Part shown: positions 18,098-29,200 of the stretch, piece by piece
How positions within the stretch are numbered: position 1 is the stretch's first letter
Layout of the letters: every line of letters begins with the position of its first letter
NCBI RefSeq assembly: GCF_004000765.1
Contig: NZ_BILW01000019.1
Span: 62,001-126,000, forward strand
Direction of reading: 5' to 3'
From: Paenibacillus chondroitinus NBRC 15376
Lineage (GTDB): Bacteria; Bacillota; Bacilli; Paenibacillales; NBRC-103111
DNA: 64,000 bases
Notes under the pieces: generated by a model
Databases searched by the model: none
What the model was told of the DNA's origin: nothing
Seen by the model: the letters and a program-made list of their open reading frames with translations, nothing else
Program-made: the position numbers and the translations under genes

Positions 18098-18994
18098 TTA
18101 GTATTGAATATCTGACTTCATGAGCTTAAACTGAACAACGGCAACAATCGAAATCAAGACAGTAATAATGATGCCCATTGCAGAGGCTGCGCCAAGCTTC
18201 CCATACACGAATGCGGTTTCATATAACAAAAACATAATCGTGGAAGTGGCGTAGTTGGGTCCGCCGCCCGTTAGCATTTGTACAACAACAAAGGTTTGAA
18301 ACGCCCAAATCGTTGACATGACCAAAATATACAACGATGTCGGTTTCAAGAGCGGCAGCGTAATGTGCCAGAACTTTCTTGGCGCTGAAGCCCCATCGAT
18401 ATCCGCGGCCTCATAGTACTCAGGAGATATGTTACCCAAAGCAGCCAATAGTAAAATAATAGGTTGTCCCACGTTAAAGGTCACAACGACTAGAATCAGC
18501 GCTAATAAGGCTACGCGCTCATCAGAGAGCCACATGACGGGCTTTGCTCCGAACAAGGATAAGGCATAGTTGGCAATCCCGTTCACAGGGCTATAGATCC
18601 AAGCCCAAATCAAGGAAAGAATAACTTGAGAAGTGATGATCGGCAAGTAAAACGCACCTCTGAAGAAAGAGGCAATATGCTTATGTTTGCCATAAATGAG
18701 CACAGCCGCAAATATGGCGAAAATAAATGTCAATGGCACCGTGCCGACAACAAAACCGAATGTGTTGGCAATGGAGCGTAAAAAGACGCGATCTGACATC
18801 AATTCCGCATAGTTCCCAAGCCCAATCCATTCCTTCTGCCCTAGTCCGTAATCAAAAAAACTAAGATAGAAGGCATTTACAATCGGGTAAATCTCAAAAA
18901 TAAGAAACAAAATGGCGAATGGAGCAATAAAAAAGAGCCCCCAAAATTCACCTCGAATAGACCGCTGCGACGCCTTAGCAACTCTGGTCGTCAT
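18098..18994 (-). CDS. Sialic acid-type ABC transporter permease (MalF/SatB-like)
   Basis: First gene of the sialic acid operon: an inner-membrane permease of about 298 residues with six membrane segments and the EAA loop YEAADIDGASAPRKF (about 195). An in-frame GTG at 19000 is possible, but the ATG at 18994 is better spaced from GGAGGGG. The promoter region 19001-19180 upstream carries a TATAAT hexamer, a cre-like site and two direct repeats that may bind the AraC-type regulator encoded next door. Confidence 0.87.
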   Translation of the reverse strand: MTTRVAKASQRSIRGEFWGLFFIAPFAILFLIFEIYPIVNAFYLSFFDYGLGQKEWIGLGNYAELMSDRVFLRSIANTFGFVVGTVPLTFIFAIFAAVLIYGKHKHIASFFRGAFYLPIITSQVILSLIWAWIYSPVNGIANYALSLFGAKPVMWLSDERVALLALILVVVTFNVGQPIILLLAALGNISPEYYEAADIDGASAPRKFWHITLPLLKPTSLYILVMSTIWAFQTFVVVQMLTGGGPNYATSTIMFLLYETAFVYGKLGAASAMGIIITVLISIVAVVQFKLMKSDIQY

Positions 18995-19041
18995 CTTCAC
19001 CCCTCCAAATCATAATCTGTTATTCTAGTTGTTTTTCTTTT

Positions 19042-19068
19042 TGTATAGCGCTTACAGAAATGATTATA
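19042..19068 (-). promoter_or_regulatory. Promoter -10 and cre-like site of the sialic acid operon
   Basis: On the minus strand TATAAT (19063-19068) is followed by TGTAAGCGCTATACA (19042-19056), a near-palindromic cre-like element. No good -35 hexamer lies 17 bases upstream, consistent with a promoter that needs an activator. Confidence 0.6.
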
Positions 19069-19139
19069 GTTTACGGAAACTTTATAAAACAGGAACGTAT
19101 CTATCGGTTTTGTTCATAAAAATAAGGAGTTTTTACGGC

Positions 19140-19177
19140 TGTTCACTTTTCCACGATCATTGTTCACTTTTTTACGA
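19140..19177 (-). promoter_or_regulatory. Two 17-bp direct repeats, candidate operator for the YesN-type regulator
   Basis: On the plus strand TGTTCACTTTTCCACGA (19140-19156) and TGTTCACTTTTTTACGA (19161-19177) match at 15 of 17 positions and start exactly 21 bases apart, two helical turns. They lie about 70-110 bases upstream of the TATAAT of the sialic acid operon, the usual place and spacing for AraC-family activators. Confidence 0.6.
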
Positions 19178-19197
19178 ATGAGCAAACAAAAACAACA

Positions 19198-19223
19198 AAT
19201 CCCCCTTAGGATAAGGAGGATTT
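19198..19223 (-). terminator. Intrinsic terminator of the regulator pair
   Basis: Hairpin with arms AAATCC-CCTT and AAGG-GGATTT that overlaps the stop codon of the response regulator gene and is followed on the minus strand by a T-rich stretch. Confidence 0.6.
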
Positions 19224-20804
19224 GAATTTTACACGGTATTGTTGAGGGCTTACACCCATCGTTTTCTTAAAGATTCGGCCAAAATAATTGAAGTTCTCAT
19301 AGCCTACCTTTTCTGCAATCGCATACACAGGCAGCTTGGATTCAAGCAATAATTCCGCTGCTTTTCCTATACGAATTTGATTGAGATATTCCGAAAAACC
19401 GACCTGCGTTTCTTTTTTAAACAAATAACTCAAATAATTTTCACTCATTCTGACTCGTTCAGCAGCATGCCTCAAAGAGATGTCCTCTGTATAATTGGAT
19501 TTCATGTAAAGAATGAGTTGTTGAATATCTTCCCGGAAGTTTCCTCTCCCAAATGCTTTCCCCTGACCGCAGCAGTCATCAATGAGTTGTTCGAACCATT
19601 GCTTCGCCTTGCTCAATTCATCAAACTTAAGGACTTGTTTATATAGGGGCTCCTCCTGCTCAAGCTCTTTGAACAGGTCTTCCTGATAAGGTTTTAGGCC
19701 GTTCTGAATCGTATGCAGCAGATGTAAACACAATTGGATACACTTCTCGACAGGACCCTTCCACATTTCCATCCGTTCGAAGATTCTGTCCAATACTTGC
19801 TTGATCTCCGCCGCGTTCATACGGTCCAATTCGACTTTCAAGACCGTCTCATCCTCTTGCGGTATCACATTCCCCGCCGGAATATTCTCCAAGTGCTCCC
19901 CATAGAAATAAACCTTTTCTTTTCCTTCATAAAAATAATTTTGGAGTGCGCGTTTCGCCCTCGAGTATACGTCTGGCAGACTCTCTATGCCTTGAGACCC
20001 TTCACTGATCCCTATGCTAAGAGATAGATTAATAAATCTTCTTGCGGCCTCCATGATCTCCTTGCCGAACCTGATCGCTTCGTCAACTGTATGCACTCCC
20101 GCCTTTTTGGGAAAAAGCAGGACGATTTCTTCCTCATTCACATCTTGAAATATGCCCTCTGTGCTCTTGTCCAGCTGTAAGGAAATAAGATTCATGAACT
20201 TCATCTTGTCCGAGCTATCCGTTCGACGCTGATCACGATGAATGGTTATCAGTACAAAAACATACCCATTCAGGAAGAATGCGCTATCTTTTTCCGTAAC
20301 ATGCGAATCTTCCGCCGTAGCATTCCCCTGAAAAATCCACTGCTTCAGCCGCCGCGAACCTCCATTTTCACTCATTTCCACCGCAGGCTTTGTTTCGATT
20401 TGGCGCTGCCGAACCTCCCGGCTTGATGAAATTTTCTTCGATACCTCGAGCAGCATTTGCAAAAGCTCTTCAGGTTTTAATGACGCTTTCAAAATATAGT
20501 CCTCTACACCCAATTTCATCGCTTTCCGCACATATTCATAATCATTATGAGAACTGAGCACAATGATATGCGTATCCGGATACTCGCTCTTCACTTTCTC
20601 AATCAGCTCAATACCGTTCATTCTAGGCATGACAATGTCGGTCAGTACGATATCAGGCCTCGTCTTTTCGATAATCTCCAACGCTTCCAAACCATCCTGT
20701 GCATCCCCGACATAGGTCAGCTGATGCTGCTCCCAGTCAATCAATGATTTTATACCTAATCGAACCAAAAATTCGTCATCTACGAGCAGTACTTTCAGAG
20801 GCAT
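19206..20804 (-). CDS. AraC-type response regulator (YesN class) of the sialic acid locus
   Basis: 532-residue response regulator. The start at 20804 gives the receiver opening MPLKVLLVDDEFLVR after GAAGGGA; longer in-frame starts lie inside the kinase gene. The phospho-acceptor Asp is in IVLTDIVMPRMNG. Two AraC HTH motifs occupy the last 100 residues (SENYLSYLFKKETQ and NFNYFGRIFKKTMG). The kinase gene overlaps its start by 29 bases. By position it should activate the operon that begins at 18994. Confidence 0.9.
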   Translation of the reverse strand: MPLKVLLVDDEFLVRLGIKSLIDWEQHQLTYVGDAQDGLEALEIIEKTRPDIVLTDIVMPRMNGIELIEKVKSEYPDTHIIVLSSHNDYEYVRKAMKLGVEDYILKASLKPEELLQMLLEVSKKISSSREVRQRQIETKPAVEMSENGGSRRLKQWIFQGNATAEDSHVTEKDSAFFLNGYVFVLITIHRDQRRTDSSDKMKFMNLISLQLDKSTEGIFQDVNEEEIVLLFPKKAGVHTVDEAIRFGKEIMEAARRFINLSLSIGISEGSQGIESLPDVYSRAKRALQNYFYEGKEKVYFYGEHLENIPAGNVIPQEDETVLKVELDRMNAAEIKQVLDRIFERMEMWKGPVEKCIQLCLHLLHTIQNGLKPYQEDLFKELEQEEPLYKQVLKFDELSKAKQWFEQLIDDCCGQGKAFGRGNFREDIQQLILYMKSNYTEDISLRHAAERVRMSENYLSYLFKKETQVGFSEYLNQIRIGKAAELLLESKLPVYAIAEKVGYENFNYFGRIFKKTMGVSPQQYRVKFKSSLS

Positions 20805-22593
20805 AAGCATTCCCTTCTTCGATCGTTTTGAGCGGCAATTTGAACGCGACCGTCGTCTCATTCGCCTTACTTTGAATATGCAAACCGTACCCTTCCCCGT
20901 ATTGAAGCCGGATGCGCTCATGCACATTCCTGATACCTATACTTTGCGATGCACCATGTCCTTGTCCATATCCTTGCAACAAGATCAGATTGATATCATC
21001 AATTTTGTCCGGCTGGATCCCTGTACCATTGTCTGTCACGGTTAAAATCATTTGATTATGCTCTTGGTCGGCCACAGCCTTAATGGTAATAACCCCTCTC
21101 CCTTCCATCGGCTCAATGCCATGGTGAATGCTATTCTCTATAATGGGCTGAAGCATAAATTTGATGGCTTCCTGCTTCATTAACGGCTCGGGAATATGAA
21201 ATTCGACACTCAATTTATCGTTATATCTCAATTTCATTAGAGTAATATAATGCTGAACATAGTCCATTTCCTCTTTAAGCGAAATCAACGTTTCTCCTCT
21301 TCCAATACTCGCTTCCATCATACTTCCCAGGCTGGACAACATCTCCCCAACTTCCCGGTCATTGCGGATGTATGCCATCCATTTGATATTGTTCAACGTA
21401 TTCAAAATAAAATGCGGGTTAATCTGCGCCTGAAGCGCTCGAAAACGCATTTCTTCTTTCTGCACATATTCCTCCTTCAGCCTTTGAAGCAGGTCCCGGA
21501 TTTGTCTGGCCATGTGGTTATAGGTATCGATCAGCGTAGCAATTTCATTGGGACCCGAAAGCGCCAAGGAGCTGTTAAAGTCGTTTTTCTCTATTTCTTT
21601 CATTCGCTTATTTAAAAGTTTAACCGGCTTGGATACTCGGTAAGATATGCTGAACGCGAGGAGCATAAACACGATGACAATGATCCCTACCGTGATCATA
21701 TTCGTTCTGCGTAAATCAAATATTTCTTTAAACACCGTATCGTAAGGAATAAACTGTATTAATTTCCAGCCGGTTAACCCAATGGTGTCATAGCTGGCAA
21801 TCCATTTCTGATGATTTTTTTCCACAATCAGCTGCCCTTTGGAGGAGTCCCATATTTTGGAGACATCTTCTGGTAAAACCTCTATGGGATCCATACCCGC
21901 TTTCATGGAGCTGGAAATGATCTTCCCCTGTTGGTCCATGATCATGACATTGCCGTCCAATTTCGACATGTACTTGCGAAAATCGCTTTCACTTACGCTA
22001 AAAAGCTCGATCCCGATGTTTTGATTGGTTTGCACATCTGTAATGGTTTTAATCAGCGTAACGAGCTGACTCTTGTCATAATAAATATAATTGCGGCTGT
22101 CATTCGCCATCCAGCTAATGCCAAATGGTTCTTTTAACATCTCTTTATACCAGTCCGATTGAATATACTCGTCATATAAATCTTGTTGGACAATTTTGTT
22201 GCTTAACCAATTGCCGTGCATATCAAGCAAAGTTACATAACTTTCCGAAAAATAAGAAGAATAAAGCTTATTCATTGCATTATCTGCAAGCCGCAGCTTT
22301 TCATAATACGTAACGGAATTCGGCTGTTTCAGCAGGGAGGTGATATTGGGGTTCGTTGAGATATCTACCGCTGATTTCAGCATATCCTGCAGCAATAACT
22401 CAATGTTGAAATCGATTTGGTACAAAGCTTCAGAAGTCGCATTGCCGATTTTATTCTCAATCACGCGCTCCAGAGGCTTATCGATCCAGAAAGCGCTAAT
22501 AAATAGGGGAATAATGAGAAACAATAGAATGAAAAAAAGAATCTGGTTGTGAATAGAATTCCAGCGTTGCATTGATTTTTTCACCCATTGCAT
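20776..22593 (-). CDS. Sensor histidine kinase (YesM/LytS class) of the sialic acid locus
   Basis: Membrane kinase of 605 residues, normal for the class. One hydrophobic segment near residues 16-36 and another near 296-316 enclose an extracellular Cache-like sensor (about 40-290). HAMP follows, then the phospho-acceptor His region (QAQINPHFILNTL, about 395) and the HATPase (QPIIENSIHHG, DNGTGI). The ribosome site before the ATG at 22593 is weak (GAGTGGGG), and an ATG at 22572 is an alternative. It pairs with the regulator encoded directly after it. Confidence 0.9.
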   Translation of the reverse strand: MQWVKKSMQRWNSIHNQILFFILLFLIIPLFISAFWIDKPLERVIENKIGNATSEALYQIDFNIELLLQDMLKSAVDISTNPNITSLLKQPNSVTYYEKLRLADNAMNKLYSSYFSESYVTLLDMHGNWLSNKIVQQDLYDEYIQSDWYKEMLKEPFGISWMANDSRNYIYYDKSQLVTLIKTITDVQTNQNIGIELFSVSESDFRKYMSKLDGNVMIMDQQGKIISSSMKAGMDPIEVLPEDVSKIWDSSKGQLIVEKNHQKWIASYDTIGLTGWKLIQFIPYDTVFKEIFDLRRTNMITVGIIVIVFMLLAFSISYRVSKPVKLLNKRMKEIEKNDFNSSLALSGPNEIATLIDTYNHMARQIRDLLQRLKEEYVQKEEMRFRALQAQINPHFILNTLNNIKWMAYIRNDREVGEMLSSLGSMMEASIGRGETLISLKEEMDYVQHYITLMKLRYNDKLSVEFHIPEPLMKQEAIKFMLQPIIENSIHHGIEPMEGRGVITIKAVADQEHNQMILTVTDNGTGIQPDKIDDINLILLQGYGQGHGASQSIGIRNVHERIRLQYGEGYGLHIQSKANETTVAFKLPLKTIEEGNAYASESTARR

Positions 22594-22740
22594 GGCGCGA
22601 CCCCACTCTGCTTAAAATTTATCTGCCCTTCTCCTCCATTCTCCAATTTGAGAACGAAAACGAAGAGCAACTTTTAGGTGAAGTCTACCACACTATGCGC
22701 AAAGGCACAATTTAGACCATTGACATATATAAAGAAATGA

Positions 22741-22784
22741 GAGGCTGTCCCAGAAGTCATTTCTATGACTTTTGGGACAGCCTC
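22741..22784. terminator. Strong 20-bp inverted repeat, probable bidirectional terminator
   Basis: Arms GAGGCTGTCCCAGAAGTCAT and ATGACTTTTGGGACAGCCTC with a 4-base loop and one mismatched pair. It lies between the start of the sensor kinase gene and a glycosidase remnant. Such repeats can also be mobile element ends, but no transposase is nearby. Confidence 0.6.
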
Positions 22785-22788
22785 TTCA

Positions 22789-23212
22789 TTACTCTAAATC
22801 TCTTTCGTACCAGTACCCTGGCACATCATGAACAAGCCGCATCAGCGCTTCCATGTAGAAGTAGTCCCCCCAGATGACGAAGTCATCCGGCGCCCCCGGT
22901 TACGACCTGCACATCGTTAAGCAATACGTCCGCTTTTTGCCCAGTTTGATCGATGATTGCTTTCACCCGATACCATGTATTTGGCATGTAGGTCCCCAAA
23001 GCTTTATTCAAAATGGACATCTGACCTGTTTCCGTTAGCGTCAAAAAGTTATTCCACACGCCACTTCTCTGCCCACTCTTCAATACGCGAGATAGTATCT
23101 TTATCATCTTAAACTCGTCTTCGAACCCGGACTCCTCATCCATATCCATAAAGAGATGCTGAGACTGTGAATAGTAATAAAAAGTTAGCCCCAATAACAA
23201 GAATAACTTCAT
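22789..23212 (-). pseudogene. Remnant of polysaccharide-degrading genes (GH88-like C-terminus joined to another fragment)
   Basis: Two coding fragments in different frames meet near 22883-22893. The 3' fragment (22789-22893) encodes 34 residues, APDDFVIWGDYFYMEALMRL followed by a segment ending PGYWYERDLE, which looks like the C-terminus of a GH88/GH105 unsaturated uronyl hydrolase. The 5' fragment (22883-23212) ends with a beta-sandwich-like segment (TWYRVKAIIDQTGQKADVLL) resembling pectinolytic enzyme modules. Neither has a credible start or full length. I read this as scar tissue of deleted pectin-utilisation genes. Confidence 0.6.
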
Positions 23213-23244
23213 TCTTATTATTGGAGCTCAAATTTACTATTTAG

Positions 23245-26200
23245 TTATTTATTATCCAGTAAATTATACGCAACATAAGAAAGGTCATAAATATCTACTT
23301 TGTTGTCCCTATTCACATCTGACCCCTTAGCCTTCTCCCAATCGATGTCGGTAGAATCCTTTCCATAATAGTAAGCTACAATCGCAAGGTCTCCTATGCT
23401 GATGATTCCGTCATTGTTTATGTCTGCATAAGCTACTTTGTTCATAAAGACAATCACTGCACTATTCAGTGCCGCAACGGAGCTGTCTACCTGGGATTGT
23501 GTTGCATTATAGTTATTGTACACTGACTTGGCCGCATCTATAGCCACACCGAAGATATCTTTTGCTTCCTGCGGATATTGTCCAAGCTGTGTTCCAACTA
23601 CTGCCTCTGCATAAAGGCTTTCAGCATTAGTAATAGCAACTCCTAGGGCTGTCTTATCAACACTTTGTCCAGTTATCACTGAAGAAAGGAAGATATTTTT
23701 CGAATTATTCAAAGCGATTACTTGACTGTCTACCTGTGCCTGTGTTGCACTGGTGTTGTCATTCACAGCTTTTGCTGCATCTATAGCTGTCTTAAAGATA
23801 TCCTTGGCTGATTGCGGGTATTGGCCAGTCTGTGTGCCTACTACCGCATTGGCATAAAGGGTCTCTGCGCTACTTATAGATGCTACAAGTTGAGCCTTAT
23901 CAACTTCAGATGTAGTGCCTACTACAATTGTTTTACTGCTCAATACCGCCTCAATTTCTATTCCATCAGGCATAGTACCAAGGACCGCTTGGGTAACTGC
24001 AATACTTCCGGAAGCATTTGTTTTTGCCTTGAAGGTGACGTTGAGTATTTCCGCGCTTGGCGTAGTCAAACCATTTGTGGCCGCAGAAATAATTCTTACA
24101 GCGCCGGGAGTGGTTCTAGAGTCTACTACCATGATTTTGTCATTTGCACCTTCCACAGATACATACTCGAAGATATTAGGGTCATATCCAAGTGAAATAT
24201 CCTGAGCATAAACGCTTTGTGACACATTATCCATACTGATTTTTACAATAAAGCTACTTTCAGGCTGTACATGGCTTGCTGCCGATATGTTTACTCTAGG
24301 TTTAGTTAGATCAACTACTGGAGCAGTTGAAATTGTGTCGGCTGCTTTTCCAACTACAATCCATTTGGCAGCGGTTTCGATACTGTAACCTGTTTCGTCT
24401 GGCAGATAGTTGTAATCGTCAACGGCTTCAGGGAAGTCCGACAGAACGTTGGCAGAACCGGCAACGATACCACCTGCGATGAAGTAACGGTCGGCACGGT
24501 TGCTGCCATACCCGTGTTTCGACGACTTGGTGCCCACTCCAGACACCCAAGAGGTGTCGTTATACATATGTGTGCCCAAGATATAGTTCGCTGCGCTGAG
24601 CGTATATTTCTCGCTCACAATCTCAGGAAAATACTTGTTCAGGATGCTCATGCTAACGCCCATGTTGAGAACGCTGACATTGCCGCCAGTTACCGGCACG
24701 CCAAACGGGTTCGAGATCTCGCTGTCCAATACAGGGATATAATTTGTTAGGGCTTGCTTAAATTCCTTCTTGAACCCTTGATCCATATAAGTAAGGACAC
24801 GCGCTGCTTTCCAGCCGTCCATTCCGAAGTTTGAAGTACTCAGCTCAAGTGCCGAAACTTCCTTAATGAACTGTTTATATGTTTCCTTGTTGCCATTGGT
24901 GGCGATCAGGAGCTGCACAGCGGCCCTCCACTCAGCAGCAACCTGCGTTCCGCTAGTGACAAGGGTCTCTTTATTCCAGATGTTTTCCGCTGTTGCCAGG
25001 CAGCGAGCGGCAAGTGCGTCGTCAAAACCTTTGAGAGCATAGGCTGCCGATGCTAGTGCGCCTGCTGCGTCATACTGCATTTCCACGTTCTTGGTACCGA
25101 CAAAAGCAAGTCTGTCGTCCAGCCTGCCAGATTTTAAGCCATATCTAGCGTCCGACGCGAGAGCACTGTCGTAAACGAATCCGTCTGAAGCCTTCGAGGC
25201 GTCACCTGACTGTGAATATTGCTTTAGGGTTGGAACCTTCATACCCTTGAATACGAAGCCGACATTTTCAATTTGGCCTAATATCTGCAGGATTCCCTGC
25301 TTCACTTGCTGCTGAATATCATTAATTCCGTCCATTCTGTGCATCTCAACGAAGCTAGATGCATTATCCATTGTGAATGTGTCATAGTCTACACCTAACT
25401 CTTTAAATGCCAAAGCGAGATCCTGGATCACACTAAGGTTGCTCGCAGTATCAAGTTCATAACCGCTTGGATTGTACCATCCACCAACGGCCAATCCAGG
25501 AATATGCTCATAGGGTGCATAGGTAGAATCCGTTACAGTTCCCATGTTCCATCCACCAAACGACTTCATATTGAGCGGAGCTTGAAGCGCGTCGTCTTTA
25601 AATGTCTGATTATGCCAGATGCGGTAACTCTCGCGAACAGTCATATGATCCATATGGACAGCGAGGAAGCCACTGAGGGATGACTGCCATGATCTGTCAT
25701 AAACGTTCTTTTTTATCGGGAACGGATCAGTGCGTTCTCCAGCGTAACGGATTACGTACATACCAGGATCTTTGACTGAGGAGAAGTCAAAATTTCTATA
25801 AGTATAACGTGCCAATGAAGTAGGTGCGCCAAGCTCACCGGAGAATACTTCCGTATAGGTGCCATTCATATTCAAACGGTCAACATAGGCTGTCGTTGGT
25901 GCGTTGAAGTTAGGATCAAGTTCGATTACAGCAGCCTTTGATAAATCCATCGCATATCCAACCTGGCTGTGAGCAACATTGGGTTTGCGTGTCCAATCCT
26001 GCTTAACGTCAGGGCTGATGTGCCATGTGATTTCGGTGGCGTTTGCTGGAATCATGGTGCGAAGTATAAACCAGCCGTCCTGTGTATTGTTACGTCCGTC
26101 GTAGAGCGAGAGATCACCGTTGTCCGACGAAATGCGAATACGGTTTTCCTTATCCTCGGCGGCAAAGGTCATCTTCTTGCCGGTTGCAAAAGGCAGCGGT

Positions 26201-29200
26201 TGCATGTTGTCTTTATCACTTGCCTCGGTCCTAGCTCTCTCAGCACTCACCATATCGTCCTGAGGAACGAGAGGGAATACGCCGAAGGAATCATAATTGC
26301 CATCGCCGTTAGTATCAGCCTGGAAGCTCTTGCTGATGAACTGTGATGGAGCAAATTGTAAGCTGAAGCCCGCTTTGCCTATAAGATCTGCTGGCAGAGG
26401 ATTGTCTAGCTTAACCGTAAGCTTGATACCGCCAGCTTCGGGTTCTGCCTTCAGGTTGTAACTAACCGCAGGGTTGCCCTTTGAATCTGATGGAATAGTC
26501 AAGCTCGCGCTGAGGGTATTATTCACATCGTCAACCGTTCGGCTGTTGCGTACTGGAGGGATAGTACTATCCGACTTATCCGGAGCATTCAGCAGGCTGA
26601 TGTCGCCGTTGGTGGCGATACGGCGTCCGGACTGGATAAGCTCGATGCCCGCATTCTTCTTGTCGCCGAGTGCAGCGTCAAAGGTGTTATCATACATGAA
26701 CAGGTTGAAGCCTGGGGTCTGCAGATATCCATCTGTTGAACTCGTCTTCTTAATACCCATCATGAAGTTATTTTTGAAGTCCTTGGTTGGTGCTTGAGTC
26801 TCAGTGGAAGACTCATTGGCGATCATACTCGCAGCCATACCTACAGAAATCCACTTAGACTGGTAGTTGATGATCGACTCGTTTTCAAACCACAGGAAGT
26901 TAAAGTCACCAAGTGATTCCACGAAATCTGGCGCAAAAGTGATGTGACCAGGCAGAATGGAACCGGGAATGAAGGACTGGTCCGCACGGTTGCTGTTATA
27001 GGGTTTCAATTGGGACTTCGTGCCCACACCTGACACCCACGAATTGTTGTTGGCAGGGTGTCTGCCCAGGATATAGTTCGCAGAGCGTAGAGTATACATT
27101 TTCAAGGAATCGATAGTTGGGAAGTATTTATACATAATGGCCAGGCGCTGACCAAAGCCAATTATGGTCGGTGATCCGCCCCAACCTGCTCCTGTGGTAA
27201 ACTGCACTCCGAACGGGCTGGTTATGGTAGGATAACTAACCGTGGCCGCGTATTGAGTTACAGCATTTTCCACCTGAGTTCTAAAGGCCTCGTCCATAAG
27301 ATCCATGATGAACAAGGAGTTGTATCTTGAACTTATACCGTTTGAGTTAAATGCAGTGGATGTTAGTGATGAAAGACGGTTCTTAAAATATTCAAACCTG
27401 CTGCTGTCGCCCATCTTTTTGGTCGCAAGCATCAGCTGAACCAGCGTATTCCATTCGGTGCCCAAGTTTGCCGGCTGGGATGCTCTTTCTTTGTCCCATA
27501 TGGCGAGTGCAGTGTTCAGGGATTTGATCGCAAGCTCAGGATAATAATCATACAGTAAGTATGCAGCTCCTGCGATATCCGCTGAGGTGTTGCTGGTAAG
27601 AGTGCTGGTAAAGTTTCCGCCGCCGCCGCCGAGCAATAATACTCGATCGTCAGGTTTGCCAGAATATACGAGACCGTTGCGCTCAACGATTTCATTTGGA
27701 CCAAGGGTGGAGTCGTATATATAACCGTCGGTATCGGAAGAAACATCGCCTAGATGAGTGTACTGGCGCAGAGTACGTAATTCCATTGTTCCGCCGTAGC
27801 CGCCGAGATTATCGATCTGTGCAAGGACATACTTGATTCCATGTGCAACCTGCTGCACAATATCAGGAATTCCGTCAGGCTTGTGCATCTGTACCACACC
27901 GCCTGTTTTGTCATCCCACTTAACAGATAACGTATCGCTGTTGTCCATATTGTTGAAAGCCTCGGCCGCAAAAATAAGGTCCTGAAGCACTTCGATTTCT
28001 CTGGAACCCTGAAGGTCAAAATCACCAGCGTCATACCAGCCGCCGACATTCAATCCAGGAATATGCTGCCCCGGTTTGATGCCTTTCGCAGTGATTGAAT
28101 CCGGCATCGTTGCTGGCATGCTCATACCGTCAAACCAGGAAGCACCTAGAGGTCCTATGCTACCGTCATCCATATGCGCTGCTCCATGCCAGATGCGGTC
28201 GCCGTCGCGAACCTCGATATGGTCCATTTGAACCGCAAGGAAGCCACTCAGAGCCGATTGCCAGGATTTATTATATACGTCGTTCGCAATCGGGAATACA
28301 TCGCTTTCCTTATCGCCATACTTTATGACGTACATACCAGTCTTGATTTCGCTTGTAAAGTCAAAATTCACATATTTATACCGTTGCCATGATACGGGAG
28401 CAGATACGTTGGCAGTGTATACCACTTCCTTAGAACCGTCTGCGTTTACATGGAGCAGGGACGCCGACGAGGGATAATTATTTTCATACTTGTCTAATTC
28501 AATAACTGCAAACTTCTCCTGGTTGGGAGAATAACCAACCTGGCTGAAAGCTATATTTGGCTCTCGCACCCAGTTCTGAACTACCTTGGGACGAATATGC
28601 CATTTTGCAACAGTGTCGCCTTTCTTGCCATCAGTGATCAAGTTACTGAGCACATACCAACCATTCTGCGCGCGGTCGCGAGCGTCATACAGCTGGAGTT
28701 TGCCGGTATCAGAGGTAATACTGATATTATTCAGCTCGTCCTCAGCGGCAAATGTAAAGCCATATCCCTCGACAAACGGAAGCGGCTGAGAATTGCCCCT
28801 ATCCGTGTTCCAATCTTGTACGTACCATGACTGGGTCGGAAAGTTGGGACGCTCAACTTCTGACATTGTGCTCTGTGGATGGAGCGGGAATACTCCGAAG
28901 GTGTCATAAGGTCCGTTTTCTACGGAGATGGCCTGAAATGTCTTGTTCTCAAATTTTGAGGGGATGAACTCCATGTTGAACCTGGCCTTGCCAGCAAGGC
29001 TTGCTGGTAAATCCGAGGTAAGTACAACTGAGAGCAATGCGCCGCCTTCCTCTGGGGTAGCGATCAGATCATACTTGAGAGTTCCGTCCGTGGCTCCGTT
29101 GAAAGTCATCGGGCTGGTGATTTTGTTAGTCGTCATGTCAAATATTTTGGTACCACGGGTAGGCGCTGGAGTCGCGTCCCACTGCTCGGGAGTGGGCATA

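Noticed and set aside
22741..22784. Insertion sequence end
   Set aside because: The 20-bp inverted repeat forms one tight hairpin and no transposase or second copy is seen; a terminator explains it better.
22883..23212. Intact small gene of 109 codons
   Set aside because: The start region has no ribosome site or known domain; the C-terminal part reads as a fragment of a larger hydrolase.
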